A stretch of DNA of 36,951 nucleotides from Myxococcaceae bacterium (GCA_019694595.1 JAIBBQ010000045.1:1-36951), one strand, 5' to 3'. Positions 1-7,704 are shown, counted from the first letter of the stretch. Program-made: numbers and translations. Notes: generated from the sequence alone by a model not told the origin.

Positions 1-354
1 GCCGCCGCCTGTGCCGCCTCCGGCAGAACCACCGCCCACGCCGCCGCCTCCCGTGCCGCCTCCGGGGGCACCGCCGCCTGCGTTTCCCCCGGCCGAGCCG
101 CCGCCGCCGCCGGGGCTCCCGCCGCCGGAGCCGCCGCCGGCCGAGCTGCCACCGGCCGAGCCACCGCCATTTCCGCCAGTCGAGGCCTCGCCCCCGCCGC
201 TGGCCAGGGCCGAACCCCCTCCGCGCGGCGCAGGTGCACCGGCACCGCCTCCCGGTGCGCCACCGCCTCCGCGGCCCGGGCCGCCCGGAAGCTCGGCGGC
301 GCCATCACAGGAGCACACGACCACTGCGAGGACCAGCGCGAGGCCACGGTGCAT
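1..354 (-). CDS. Gly-rich lipoprotein, N-terminal fragment (cut by left edge)
   Basis: The minus strand is open from an ATG at 354 to the first base of the window (118 codons, no stop). It begins with a short basic N-terminus and a hydrophobic stretch (MHRGLALVLAVVVCSCD), a lipoprotein-type signal with candidate lipid-modified Cys at residue 14 or 16. The rest is almost entirely Gly with Ser, Ala, Thr and Pro (SAGGG, TGGG and SPGGG blocks), a flexible linker of a kind often found just after the lipobox in myxobacterial surface lipoproteins. No catalytic domain is inside the window, so the function is unknown. No strong ribosome-binding site precedes the ATG. It is divergent from the kinase at 533. 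The reading frame would continue exactly into the phosphoesterase fragment at the right edge if the sequence were circular. Confidence 0.6.
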   Translation of the reverse strand, partial: MHRGLALVLAVVVCSCDGAAELPGGPGRGGGGAPGGGAGAPAPRGGGSALASGGGEASTGGNGGGSAGGSSAGGGSGGGSPGGGGGSAGGNAGGGAPGGGTGGGGVGGGSAGGGTGGG

Positions 355-489
355 TCGCTGCCGCTTTGCATCGGCGATGCCTCGCTGCAGCGATGCGGAA
401 CTGCTGGCATTCCCGCCGCCTGAAGGCCCCTGCCACTGCGGCACCGGCCCTACAGGTGGCGCGTGCGTGCCTGACACCGCGTTCGGCCC

Positions 490-495
490 TATGAT
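490..495 (+). promoter_or_regulatory. Possible -10 element for the kinase gene
   Basis: TATGAT matches the sigma-70 -10 consensus at five of six positions and lies 37 nt upstream of the kinase ATG at 533. A CTGACA (471-476) resembles a -35 box, but the spacer is only 13 nt, shorter than the usual 16-18. At the normal distance the hexamer is poor. This is the only promoter-like element I see in the 178-nt gap between the two divergent genes. Confidence 0.25.
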
Positions 496-532
496 CGATG
501 GGCGTCGAAGGCGTGGAGGGGACTGCACCCGA

Positions 533-2017
533 ATGAGCTGTCAGCACTGCGGACGCCAGCACCCGGCCGGCACGGTCGACTGCCCGGTGACGGGCGAGGC
601 GATGAACACCGCCGGGCTCATCGGCACGGCGGTCGACCGGTACCAGCTGGTCTCGGTGCTGGGCGTGGGCGGCTTCGGGAGCGTCTACCTCGCGAACCAC
701 GTGCACACCGGCGCGCCGGTGGCGCTCAAGCTGCTCAAGCGCGCGCTGTCGAGCGACCGCGCGATGCTCGACCGCTTCCTGCGCGAGGCGCGCGCGGTGC
801 AGGCGGTGAACTCCGAGCACATCGTGCGCGTGCTCGACGCCGGCAAGACGCCCGACGGGCTCGCGTTCCTCGCGCTGGAGTACCTCGACGGGCTGGACCT
901 CAAGGAGCTCGCCGCCAAGCAGGGGCCGCTGGGGGTCGAGCGGCTCATCGGTATCGCGCTCCAGGTGCTCGACGGCCTGGGCGCCGCGCACGCCAAGGGC
1001 ATCGTCCACCGCGACATGAAGCCGGCGAACGTCTTCGTGCTGCGCAAGAGCGACGGCAGCGACCAGGTGAAGCTGCTCGACTTCGGCATCAGCAAGGTGG
1101 GCGCCGATTTCGGCACCGGCGGTGGACTCACGATGACCGGGACCTCGATGGGCACGCCCGGGTACATGGCTCCGGAGCAGTTCTTCGACGCCCGGAACGT
1201 CGACCTGCGGGCCGACCTCTACTCGGTGGCGGCGATGCTGTTCGAGCTGTTCGCCCGCCGGCTCCCCCACGCCGCCGACAGCCTCCCCGACCTCATCGTC
1301 AAGGTGCGCATGGAGGCCCCGCCGCCGCTGCGGCAAGTGGCGCCCCACGTGAGCCAGGCCGTGGCGCAGGTCATCGACCGCGGCCTCGCCAAGCAGCCCG
1401 ACCAGCGCTTCGCGTCGGCCCAGGACATGGCACGGGCGCTCGCAGGCGCGCTCCGCGGCGGCCCGGCGGTCGCTGCGGACCAGGCGGCCACCGATCTCTG
1501 GCCTCCGCCCGCGCCGCGCGCCTCGCCGGTGCGGCCGACCCAGAGCCCGATGGACCTGTCGGCCCTGGTCGCCGCCAAGCCCGCGCCCGCGGCGCCGTCG
1601 GGGCTCCCTCCGGTGCAGGAGATCACCTCGGGCTTCGTGGGCACCGGCAAGGCACTGGGGGCCGACGGCCGCCTCACCGGCAAGACGCTGCAGCCCACCG
1701 CAGCCGCCCCGCCCCCTGCTCCCGCGCCGCCGCCGCCCGGGGTGCCACGGGGCCTGGCCGAGACCAACCACATCGAGCTCGACCGCAAGCCGACCCGCCG
1801 CAGCGAGCGCACGCTGGAGCCGGTCCCCGAGCCACAGGAGCCGGGCTTCTTCGACTCCCAGCTCTGGGTGGTGCTGAAGCGGGTGTTGCTGGTGGTCGGC
1901 GCGCTCATCGTGCTCCAGGCGCTCTACCGGCACTTCTTCCCCAACCAGTCGGTGACGTCGCTGGTCCCCGGGCTGGGCGAAGCGCCAGCCGAGCCGACGC
2001 CCCCCACGCGTCGCTGA
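533..2017 (+). CDS. Membrane-anchored serine/threonine protein kinase
   Basis: This encodes a 494-residue Hanks-type kinase predicted to phosphorylate Ser/Thr on protein targets at the cytoplasmic face of the inner membrane. Visible motifs are the Gly loop GVGGFGSV (44-51), Lys66 of ALK, Glu85 of helix C, HRDMKPAN (159-166, catalytic Asp161), DFG (183-185) and APE (213-215), so it should be active. The N-terminus carries Cys3, Cys6 and Cys17 in a CxxC-x10-C arrangement, resembling a partial zinc ribbon. After the kinase domain comes a Pro/Ala-rich linker (about 310-435), one transmembrane helix (about 448-466) and a short extracytoplasmic tail. The frame is open far upstream, but that part is a Pro-rich translation of the antisense Gly-rich gene. 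The ATG at 533, preceded by a GGAGGG about 12 nt upstream, begins the plausible protein. No partner gene is adjacent on this strand. Confidence 0.93.
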   Translation: MSCQHCGRQHPAGTVDCPVTGEAMNTAGLIGTAVDRYQLVSVLGVGGFGSVYLANHVHTGAPVALKLLKRALSSDRAMLDRFLREARAVQAVNSEHIVRVLDAGKTPDGLAFLALEYLDGLDLKELAAKQGPLGVERLIGIALQVLDGLGAAHAKGIVHRDMKPANVFVLRKSDGSDQVKLLDFGISKVGADFGTGGGLTMTGTSMGTPGYMAPEQFFDARNVDLRADLYSVAAMLFELFARRLPHAADSLPDLIVKVRMEAPPPLRQVAPHVSQAVAQVIDRGLAKQPDQRFASAQDMARALAGALRGGPAVAADQAATDLWPPPAPRASPVRPTQSPMDLSALVAAKPAPAAPSGLPPVQEITSGFVGTGKALGADGRLTGKTLQPTAAAPPPAPAPPPPGVPRGLAETNHIELDRKPTRRSERTLEPVPEPQEPGFFDSQLWVVLKRVLLVVGALIVLQALYRHFFPNQSVTSLVPGLGEAPAEPTPPTRR

Positions 2018-2064
2018 AGCGAGCCCCCGTCGCAGGACGCGGAGTGCCTCCGGGCAGCCCGCGG

Positions 2065-2218
2065 CGTGCTTCCTCGCAACCCACGGCGTGCTTCCTCGCA
2101 ACCCACGGCGTGCTTCCTCGCAACCCACGGCGTGCTTCCTCGCAGCCCACGGCGTGCTTCCTCGCAGCCCACGGCGTGCTTCCTCGCAGCCCACGGCGTG
2201 CTTCCTCGTAACTCACGG
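2065..2218. repeat. 22-bp tandem repeat, seven copies, non-coding
   Basis: Seven head-to-tail copies of a 22-bp unit begin at 2065, 2087, 2109, 2131, 2153, 2175 and 2197. Copies 1-3 are identical. Copies 4-6 share one A-to-G change (cgcagcccacgg for cgcaacccacgg). Copy 7 is further diverged (cgtaactcacgg). A decayed partial unit precedes the array. The period is not a multiple of three, and open frames through it merely cycle the same residues, so it is unlikely to be coding. It lies in the convergent gap between the kinase and the COG3014-like lipoprotein. Each unit starts with CGTG and nearly ends with CACG, giving only a weak four-base dyad. Confidence 0.95.
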
Positions 2219-2309
2219 TGCGCTTTGCCCCCCAGTGAGCGTTCGGTCTCTCGATCCGAGGACCCTCCGTTGGACGGGGCGGGCCAGGCGAAGCCGGCCA
2301 AGCCCCGCC

Positions 2310-2339
2310 CCCCTCGCGGGCGGGAGCCCTCGCGAGGGG
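2310..2339. terminator. Inverted repeat, candidate bidirectional terminator
   Basis: CCCCTCGCG (2310-2318) and CGCGAGGGG (2331-2339) form a perfect 9-bp GC-rich stem around a 12-nt loop. It lies between two convergent genes, where a shared terminator is expected. No T-tract follows on either strand, so the intrinsic-terminator call is tentative. Its right arm runs into the adjacent 12-bp repeat. Confidence 0.4.
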
Positions 2340-2376
2340 ACGAACGAGGGGACGAACGAGGGGACGAACGAGGGGA
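2334..2376. repeat. 12-bp tandem repeat (about 3.6 copies)
   Basis: The unit gaggggacgaac occurs at 2334, 2346 and 2358, followed by a partial copy from 2370. It ends right at the stop codon of the minus-strand lipoprotein gene (2377-2379) and overlaps the right arm of the inverted repeat. Apart from these repeats and the 22-bp array, I see nothing in 2018-2376. Confidence 0.9.
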
Positions 2377-3612
2377 CTAGTACTGCCGGATGACGACGAG
2401 GCCGATGCGACCGGCCTTCACCTCGACCTCGCGCTCCACCGGGTGCCCGTGGAGGTTGACCGAGACGGTGTGCTTGCCGGGCGCCACCACCGCGCGCGCC
2501 ACCTGGTACTCCGCGGGCAACGACAGCCACGAGCGGGTGTCCGCCTGCTGGGTGAGCGTCATCAGCCCGAAGGCGAGCGCGCCGAGCTCCTTGCTCTTGG
2601 TGAGCCCGCCGACCACCGCCGCCGCGCCGGCCTTCACCGCCAGGCTGGCCACCGACTTGGCGATGAGCTTGCCGATGCGGTCTTCCAGCCAGCGGCGGGC
2701 CACGTCGTTGACGCTGGTGACCACCGCGCTGGTGACGCTCTTCCCGTCGATGCCCACCTTGGTGGGGCCGACCCCGACCAGGTTCGCCTTGTCGTAGACC
2801 GGCACCACGATGAGGCCGCCGCGGTTCTCGCGCTGGCTCGAGGTCTTGCGCGGGGCCTTGCCGGCCTCCAGCACCACCACCACCTGGCCCGAGCCCGCGG
2901 GCACCGGCTTGTCGTCGACGCCGGGGTACTTCTTCTTGAGCGCCTGGTAGTCGTCGTCGCGCTCGGTCTGCTTCGCGAGCCGCAGCACCGCGCCAGCCGC
3001 GGCGTCACCCAGGTCGGGCGCCACCTTGGCCGCCGCGAGGTAGTCGATGGCCGCGTCGTCCCACTCGTGCTGGTCCTCGTGGAGCACCGCGGACAGGTAG
3101 CGCGCGATCGCCAGCTGCTCGTACTTCTTGTCCTGCTTGGCGATCATCACTTCCAGCCGGTCGTTCAGCCGGCGCACCTCGACCAGCGCGTCCTCTTCCT
3201 TGCCCAGCTGCGCGTAGTTGATGGCCTGCATCACCGAGATGAGGAGCTTCTCGTAGTCCTCGCCGCGGTAGGTCTTGGTGCCTTCGTTCGACAGCACCGC
3301 GCCCACTTCCTCGCTCACCGAGACGGTGTCGAGCTGCTGGGCGAAGTCGTCGGCCTTCTGCAGCACCTCGATGCTCGCCTGCCAGTCGCCCTTGGCGTGC
3401 AAGATGGCGCCGTGGTCGAGCATCACCAGGAGCTTGTCGATGTCGCGCCCCTGGGTGGCCTCGGCCTTGAGCAGCTCGAGCGCCTTGTCTTCCTGGTACG
3501 ACTCGTAGGCGCTGCGAATGCGACCGTGCCGCTCCGCGTAGGTCGACGCGCAGCCGCTCGCCAGGGCGAAGCAGGCCACGCCCACCAGCGCGCGCAGAGA
3601 AGCGGTCGTCAT
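2377..3612 (-). CDS. COG3014-like lipoprotein
   Basis: This encodes a 411-residue envelope lipoprotein. The signal peptide has a lipobox LASGC with lipid-modified Cys21. The body is alpha-helical and repeat-like (about residues 30-240, resembling TPR-type packing), followed by a region rich in Val and Gly (about 270-380) and a short beta-rich C-terminus. The overall pattern, and its position next to an LpoB homologue, match the uncharacterised COG3014 family. ATG 3612 was chosen because a GAGGGGG lies about 9 nt upstream and the lipobox is then at the usual distance. An in-frame GTG start at 3633 would add seven residues. It is the last gene of a four-gene minus-strand operon, 31 nt after the LpoB-like gene. 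A scaffold or regulatory role in peptidoglycan synthesis is inferred from context only. Confidence 0.8.
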   Translation of the reverse strand: MTTASLRALVGVACFALASGCASTYAERHGRIRSAYESYQEDKALELLKAEATQGRDIDKLLVMLDHGAILHAKGDWQASIEVLQKADDFAQQLDTVSVSEEVGAVLSNEGTKTYRGEDYEKLLISVMQAINYAQLGKEEDALVEVRRLNDRLEVMIAKQDKKYEQLAIARYLSAVLHEDQHEWDDAAIDYLAAAKVAPDLGDAAAGAVLRLAKQTERDDDYQALKKKYPGVDDKPVPAGSGQVVVVLEAGKAPRKTSSQRENRGGLIVVPVYDKANLVGVGPTKVGIDGKSVTSAVVTSVNDVARRWLEDRIGKLIAKSVASLAVKAGAAAVVGGLTKSKELGALAFGLMTLTQQADTRSWLSLPAEYQVARAVVAPGKHTVSVNLHGHPVEREVEVKAGRIGLVVIRQY

Positions 3613-3643
3613 GTGCTCGAGCCCCCTCACCACGGGCGGGCTG

Positions 3644-4243
3644 CTACCAGCTCACGCCCTGCTTCTCGAACTTCTTGCGGAGCTCCTTCTCGTCCGTCCA
3701 GTCGACGATGCCCGAGCGGAGGTTCGAGAGCTTGGAGGTCATCTTGTAATAGACGAGCTTGTCGGCTCCGACTTCCTGGATGATGGAGCTGATCTCGCCG
3801 GTGAGCACGTAGTCCGCGCCCGCCTGCTGCCCCGGGCCCTTCGCCTGGTTGGGGTCGACGTAGCCCGAGCCCTGGTACTCGTACTCTTCCGCCACGTCCT
3901 TGCGGGCCGCCACGTCCTGGAACGCGAACTTGCCGCCGCGCGAGAGCGCCACCTGGATCTTGTCGGCGAGCGACTTCATGTCGATGTGCTCGCTGGTGGA
4001 GTTCTTGAACGTCTTGATGACGATCAGCGGCCGCCCCTGGATGGCGGCGAACTGCGGCGAGGCCATCAAGGAATCGGCCATCTTCTTGGCGATGAGCTGC
4101 AGGTCGTTCTCGTTGAACTTGTCCGAGAGCATCTCGATCTGGTTCGGGTCCTCGTACTGGCCACGCGTGAAGGCGCGCGGGCCGGTGCAGGCCACGGTCG
4201 AGGCGACGGCAGCGAGAAACACGGCATTGCGGATCAGGGTCAT
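3644..4243 (-). CDS. lpoB: LpoB-like penicillin-binding-protein activator lipoprotein
   Basis: This encodes a 199-residue lipoprotein. In the LpoB family, outer-membrane lipoproteins reach through the periplasm to stimulate class A penicillin-binding proteins. The sequence shows a signal peptide ending STVAC (Cys19), then the LpoB-type fold landmarks: DLQLIAKKMADSL, a central PLIVIKTFKNSTSEHIDM strand-loop, and a later GADYVLTGEISS strand, with an intervening insert rich in charged residues. The start is ATG 4243, five nt after the upstream stop and about 9 nt after a GGAA. It is flanked by the COG3014-like gene downstream and the unknown exported protein upstream, so the four genes look co-transcribed. 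No penicillin-binding protein is encoded in the window, so the partner is unidentified. Confidence 0.82.
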   Translation of the reverse strand: MTLIRNAVFLAAVASTVACTGPRAFTRGQYEDPNQIEMLSDKFNENDLQLIAKKMADSLMASPQFAAIQGRPLIVIKTFKNSTSEHIDMKSLADKIQVALSRGGKFAFQDVAARKDVAEEYEYQGSGYVDPNQAKGPGQQAGADYVLTGEISSIIQEVGADKLVYYKMTSKLSNLRSGIVDWTDEKELRKKFEKQGVSW

Positions 4244-4248
4244 GACGG

Positions 4249-5061
4249 TCAGTTCCATTCGCATTCGAAGCGGCTGCCCATGTAGCGCCACTGGTAGGTG
4301 AGGACGGCGTCTCGCTTGTACCCGGCGGTGAGCCGGCAAAGGCTCTGCAGGGACGCGCGAGGGTAATCGAACGTGTAGCTCTGTGCAGTCTTGCGCTCGA
4401 GCGCGTTGAGCTGCGACGGGTGGGTGAGCGACGGGTTGGCGCTCGCCACCACCAGCACCTGGTGCTTGCCGTACGTCTTGAGCGGCACGCTGCCCACGAA
4501 GCGCACCCGGCGCACCCGCTTGGTGATGAGCAGGTCCGACCGGTCGACCATCTCGTCGCTCGAGTTGTTGCGGGTCAGCAGCTCGATCAGGTCGGCGGTG
4601 AAGACGCCGGTGAGGTCGCCGTCGTCGACGAAGAAGTAGAGGAAGTTCTGGCGGGCTTCCCGGCTGTCGCCGCTGAAGTCCATGGTCACCAGCACCTCGA
4701 GGTGCCGGTTGGGCTTGAGGCCGTGCAGCGACACCGCCTGGATGACTTCCTTCGGCACGCCCGCCTTCTTCAGGCGAATCATGCCTTCGGCGCTGGCGTC
4801 ACACGCGCAGCGGCGCTCCTCGATCATCTTGATCATCATCGGAGCGTCGAAGCCTTCCTTCGCCAGCTTCTCCAGGTCCTCGTCGGTCAGCGGGAGCTGG
4901 TCCGAGCGCTGGTAGACCTTGGGGAGCTGGGCCCCGTCCCAGTTGACGATGTTCACCGTGGTCGCCACCCCGGTGGGGAACGGCAGCCCCGGCGCCACGC
5001 TGGGCGGCAGCGGGGGCGCGATCTGGGACACCACGAACGCCGTGAGCAGGGGAGCGAGCAT
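4249..5061 (-). CDS. Exported protein of unknown function with GVP/VI-type helical module
   Basis: I do not recognise a named family for this 270-residue protein. It starts with a hydrophobic segment (MLAPLLTAFVVSQIA) and a Pro-rich stretch, suggesting export. Residues about 55-115 form a helical module (LTDEDLEKLAKEGFDAPMM, later LKKAGVPKEVIQAV) of a kind recurring in bacterial exported proteins, where an acidic helix is followed by an 'LkkAGVpxxVI' turn. This part contains CAC (two Cys). The C-terminal half looks beta-rich with a Cys near the end. The ATG at 5061 follows the beta-barrel gene's TAG by two nt, so translation is probably coupled. Its place between a barrel and an LpoB homologue suggests an envelope role, but this is inference. 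Confidence 0.75.
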   Translation of the reverse strand: MLAPLLTAFVVSQIAPPLPPSVAPGLPFPTGVATTVNIVNWDGAQLPKVYQRSDQLPLTDEDLEKLAKEGFDAPMMIKMIEERRCACDASAEGMIRLKKAGVPKEVIQAVSLHGLKPNRHLEVLVTMDFSGDSREARQNFLYFFVDDGDLTGVFTADLIELLTRNNSSDEMVDRSDLLITKRVRRVRFVGSVPLKTYGKHQVLVVASANPSLTHPSQLNALERKTAQSYTFDYPRASLQSLCRLTAGYKRDAVLTYQWRYMGSRFECEWN

Positions 5062-5063
5062 GT

Positions 5064-5600
5064 CTAGAACCGCCAGCCGATGTTGAGGCCGATCCGGTAG
5101 GTGACACCGTTCCCCGCGATGGGGATGTCGATGGCGCCTTCCAGACCGGCGATGAGGTGCCGGTTGAACATCATGTCCACCGCGGCGATGGGCGACAGGC
5201 CGAAGCGCACGCCGGCGAGCGGGTCGGTGATGATGCCCGCGCGCAAGCCGAGCGAGCCGCTGACCGGCCAGGTGGCGGTGCGGAAGCGGGGCCCGAGCAG
5301 GCCGTGGAACCGCTGCGAGTTGAAGGCGTAGCTGCCGTGCAGGTCCATCAGGAACCAGTCGGTCATCCAGTACGAGGCGGTGCCGCCCATGTAGAGCGGG
5401 GCGCCGCTGCCGCCCAAGGGGGTGTTGTTGATCGCCCCGCCGAAGTCGAAGGCCAGCGAGAAGCTGCCCGACAGCGGCTTGTCGTACCCGCCCTTGCCCC
5501 ACTCCGAGTTCTCGGGGCCATCGGTGCGACCCCGGTCCTGGGCGAAGGCAGTGGCAGACAGCAGCACGGCGGCGACGGCGAGCAGTGAACGAGGGCGCAT
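5064..5600 (-). CDS. Small outer-membrane beta-barrel protein
   Basis: This encodes a 178-residue protein with a classical signal peptide (MRPRSLLAVAAVLLSATAFAQ, cleavage after AFA or AFAQ). The mature part has alternating hydrophobic strands rich in Gly, aromatic residues and turns, and ends GLNIGWRF, a C-terminal Phe as expected for substrates of the BAM machinery. The length fits an eight-stranded barrel such as OmpA/OmpW-type proteins, though no specific family is evident. It is the first gene of the four-gene minus-strand operon. Its promoter should lie in the 154-nt divergent gap (5601-5754), which contains a slightly AT-richer patch around 5665-5680. The ribosome-binding site is weak. 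Confidence 0.8.
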   Translation of the reverse strand: MRPRSLLAVAAVLLSATAFAQDRGRTDGPENSEWGKGGYDKPLSGSFSLAFDFGGAINNTPLGGSGAPLYMGGTASYWMTDWFLMDLHGSYAFNSQRFHGLLGPRFRTATWPVSGSLGLRAGIITDPLAGVRFGLSPIAAVDMMFNRHLIAGLEGAIDIPIAGNGVTYRIGLNIGWRF

Positions 5601-5754
5601 GGAATCCGTGGGGAGCAGCGAGGTTCGGCCTTGCAGAAGATGCGCTTTCAGACGGAAGAGGGCCTGGAATATTCACCAACGGCCCGGATCCGCAAACCCC
5701 CAAGAGCAGGTGTCTGTTCGAAAGAGGCTCTGATATGGGCCTGGGTCAAGTCCC

Positions 5755-6132
5755 GTGGCCAAGAAGATCCTCCTCATCGACGACAGCGAGATCACGCTCC
5801 AGCTCGAGCGCGCGGCGCTCGAGGCCCGTGGCTACGAGGTGCAGGCGGCCTCGACCCTGGTGGAGTTCGAGAAGCTGCTCAAGGTGTTCCGGCCGGACCT
5901 CATCCTGACCGACCTCCACATGCCCGAGGCCAAGGGCACCGACATCTGCCGTACCCTGAAGAACGAGTACGACACCCAGGACATCCCCATCGTCATCTTC
6001 AGCTCGCTCGACGACGAGCAGCTGGGGAAGCTCGCCGAGCAGGTCGGCGCCGACGGGTTCCTGTCCAAGGCCAACGGCCTCGACGCGCTCGGCGAGAAGG
6101 TCGACGAGCTGGTCGAGTCGATTCTCTGGTGA
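5755..6132 (+). CDS. Single-domain (CheY-like) response regulator
   Basis: This 125-residue receiver domain has no output domain. The acidic pair Asp9/Asp10, phospho-acceptor Asp53 (LTDLHMPE), Ser83 (IFSS, the Thr/Ser switch) and Lys105 (LSK) are all present, so it should be phosphorylated by a histidine kinase. None is encoded in the window. The start is GTG 5755. An upstream ATG (5735) is out of frame, and the ribosome-binding site is poor. The stop is three nt before the next gene, so the two are likely co-expressed. It may act by protein-protein interaction. Confidence 0.93.
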   Translation: MAKKILLIDDSEITLQLERAALEARGYEVQAASTLVEFEKLLKVFRPDLILTDLHMPEAKGTDICRTLKNEYDTQDIPIVIFSSLDDEQLGKLAEQVGADGFLSKANGLDALGEKVDELVESILW

Positions 6133-6135
6133 CCC

Positions 6136-7704
6136 GTGGGCCGCTGGTTCCTCGCGGCGCTCGCCCTGGCCGCCTGTCGTACCGGTGAGCCTCGCGGCAA
6201 GGACGCGGCGCCCCCGGCCGAGCAGCAGCACGCGGTGGTGGTGCTGTCCAGCGAGCTCAAGGGCTACGTCGGCCCCTGCGGCTGCTCCGAGAACATGCGC
6301 GGGGGCCTGGCGCGCGCCGCGGCGCAGGTGGCCGCCGCTCGCACCGGGCAGGCGCCTTCGCTCTTCCTCGACCTGGGTGACGCGCTCTTCGGCAGCCGAG
6401 AGCTGCCCGAGGCCGCGGTGCCCCAGCAGGAAGCGAAGGCCCGCGCCATCGCGAAGGCGTTCTCCGCGATGCACCTCGACGGGCGGCTGCCCGGCCCGCT
6501 CGACGACGCGCGCGGCGAGGCGCTGCGGTCCTCGCTCGCCCTGCCCGAGGTGCCCAGCGGCCAGCCGGCCCTCTTCCACCTCGGGAAGCTCGAGCTCGCC
6601 CTGGTCTCCGGGCCCGATGGCCAGACGCTGGCGGCCCAGGCCGCGCTGGCGCGCACCCGCGGGGCAGGCTTCGTCCTCGGCGCATACCTCGGCCCCTTCG
6701 ACGAGGCGCTCAAGCAGGTGACCGAGGCGACCGGGGTGGACTTCGTGGTGGTCGCCCGCTCGAAGGACGAGCTGAGCGGCGAGCAGAATCGCCTGGTGCG
6801 CGCGCCGGTGCCGATGGCGCAGATGCAGAGCAAGGGGCGCTCCCTCCTGCGGCTCGACTTGAGCGCGATCGGCCCGGGCCGCTTCGAGCTCCTGCGCGGG
6901 GCCGCGGAGCAGGAGCGCGACCTCAAGGCGCTCGACGAGCGCATCGAGCAGCTGCGGCGTCAGGTGAACGCCCCGGGCCTGGCCGACGAGCTCAAGGCGC
7001 TGCGCAAGTCGAAGCTCGAAGAGATCATCGCCCGCCGGGAGGCGCTCGCCGAGACGCCGGTGGCCGCGCCCACCGACAAGAACGGCGTCGCGGTGCGCTT
7101 CATCCCCCTGGAGTCGAACTTCCCCGAAGACGGCGCGGTGAAGGAGATCCTCACCGGGTACGACCGCGAGGTCGGCGAGCTCAACCTCGCCTGGGCGAAG
7201 GCGCACGGCACGGCCTGCCCTGCCCCGGCCGCTGGCCAGTCGGCCTACGTGGGCACCGCGCGCTGCCTGGACTGCCACGAGGAAGCGGCCGCCGTCTGGC
7301 AAGGCAGCAAGCATTCCCAGGCGCTGCCCACGCTGGAGAAGGCGGGCAAGCAGTTCCACCTCGACTGCATCGGCTGCCACGTCACCGGCTGGCAGCGCCC
7401 GGGCGGGACCTGCCGCATCGACCAGACGCAGCTGCTCGCCAGCGTGGGCTGCGAGGCGTGCCACGGCCCCGGGAGCGTGCACGCGGAGGACCCGGCGACC
7501 GCCAACATCCTCGACGGGAAGGCGCCCGAGGGCTGCCGCACCTGCCACGACCCCGAGAACTCGCCGCACTTCGACTTCGAGAGCTACCTGGCCAACATCA
7601 TCGGCCCCGGGCACGGGCAGCCTGCACCGCCCCGGCCCGACGCCGGGGTCCGCCCCCCGCCCCCTCCGCCGAAGAGCCCTGCCGGAAAGCCCAAGCGGAA
7701 ATAG
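6136..7704 (+). CDS. Tetraheme cytochrome c lipoprotein with degenerate 5'-nucleotidase-like domain
   Basis: This encodes a 522-residue lipoprotein with its lipobox at ALAAC (Cys14). Residues about 33-255 resemble the N-terminal metallophosphoesterase part of UshA-like proteins and contain the GPCGCSxxxxGGLAR motif (47-59) typical of cytochrome-linked versions. A LDLGD motif survives (78-82), but the expected DxH metal site and GNHE motif are not visible, so catalysis is doubtful. A charged helical segment (about 255-305) may be a coiled coil. The C-terminal third has four CxxCH heme sites (377-381, 411-415, 439-443, 467-471), like cytochrome c554-type domains, then a Pro-rich tail. The likely role is electron transfer at the periplasmic side of a membrane, with partner unknown. 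The start is GTG 6136, three nt after the response regulator stop. It is followed by the lytic transglycosylase after 58 nt. Confidence 0.87.
   Translation: MGRWFLAALALAACRTGEPRGKDAAPPAEQQHAVVVLSSELKGYVGPCGCSENMRGGLARAAAQVAAARTGQAPSLFLDLGDALFGSRELPEAAVPQQEAKARAIAKAFSAMHLDGRLPGPLDDARGEALRSSLALPEVPSGQPALFHLGKLELALVSGPDGQTLAAQAALARTRGAGFVLGAYLGPFDEALKQVTEATGVDFVVVARSKDELSGEQNRLVRAPVPMAQMQSKGRSLLRLDLSAIGPGRFELLRGAAEQERDLKALDERIEQLRRQVNAPGLADELKALRKSKLEEIIARREALAETPVAAPTDKNGVAVRFIPLESNFPEDGAVKEILTGYDREVGELNLAWAKAHGTACPAPAAGQSAYVGTARCLDCHEEAAAVWQGSKHSQALPTLEKAGKQFHLDCIGCHVTGWQRPGGTCRIDQTQLLASVGCEACHGPGSVHAEDPATANILDGKAPEGCRTCHDPENSPHFDFESYLANIIGPGHGQPAPPRPDAGVRPPPPPPKSPAGKPKRK

Noticed and set aside
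11-532. Pro-rich N-terminal extension of the kinase
   Set aside because: It is the antisense reading of a Gly-rich lipoprotein N-terminus that has its own signal peptide; the kinase has a better start at 533.
2065-2218. CRISPR array
   Set aside because: The repeats are directly adjacent with no spacers, and no cas gene is present.
2066-2393. Small repeat-encoded proteins across the 22-bp array
   Set aside because: All frames are open only because the unit lacks stops; the same peptide cycles in each frame and there is no start context.
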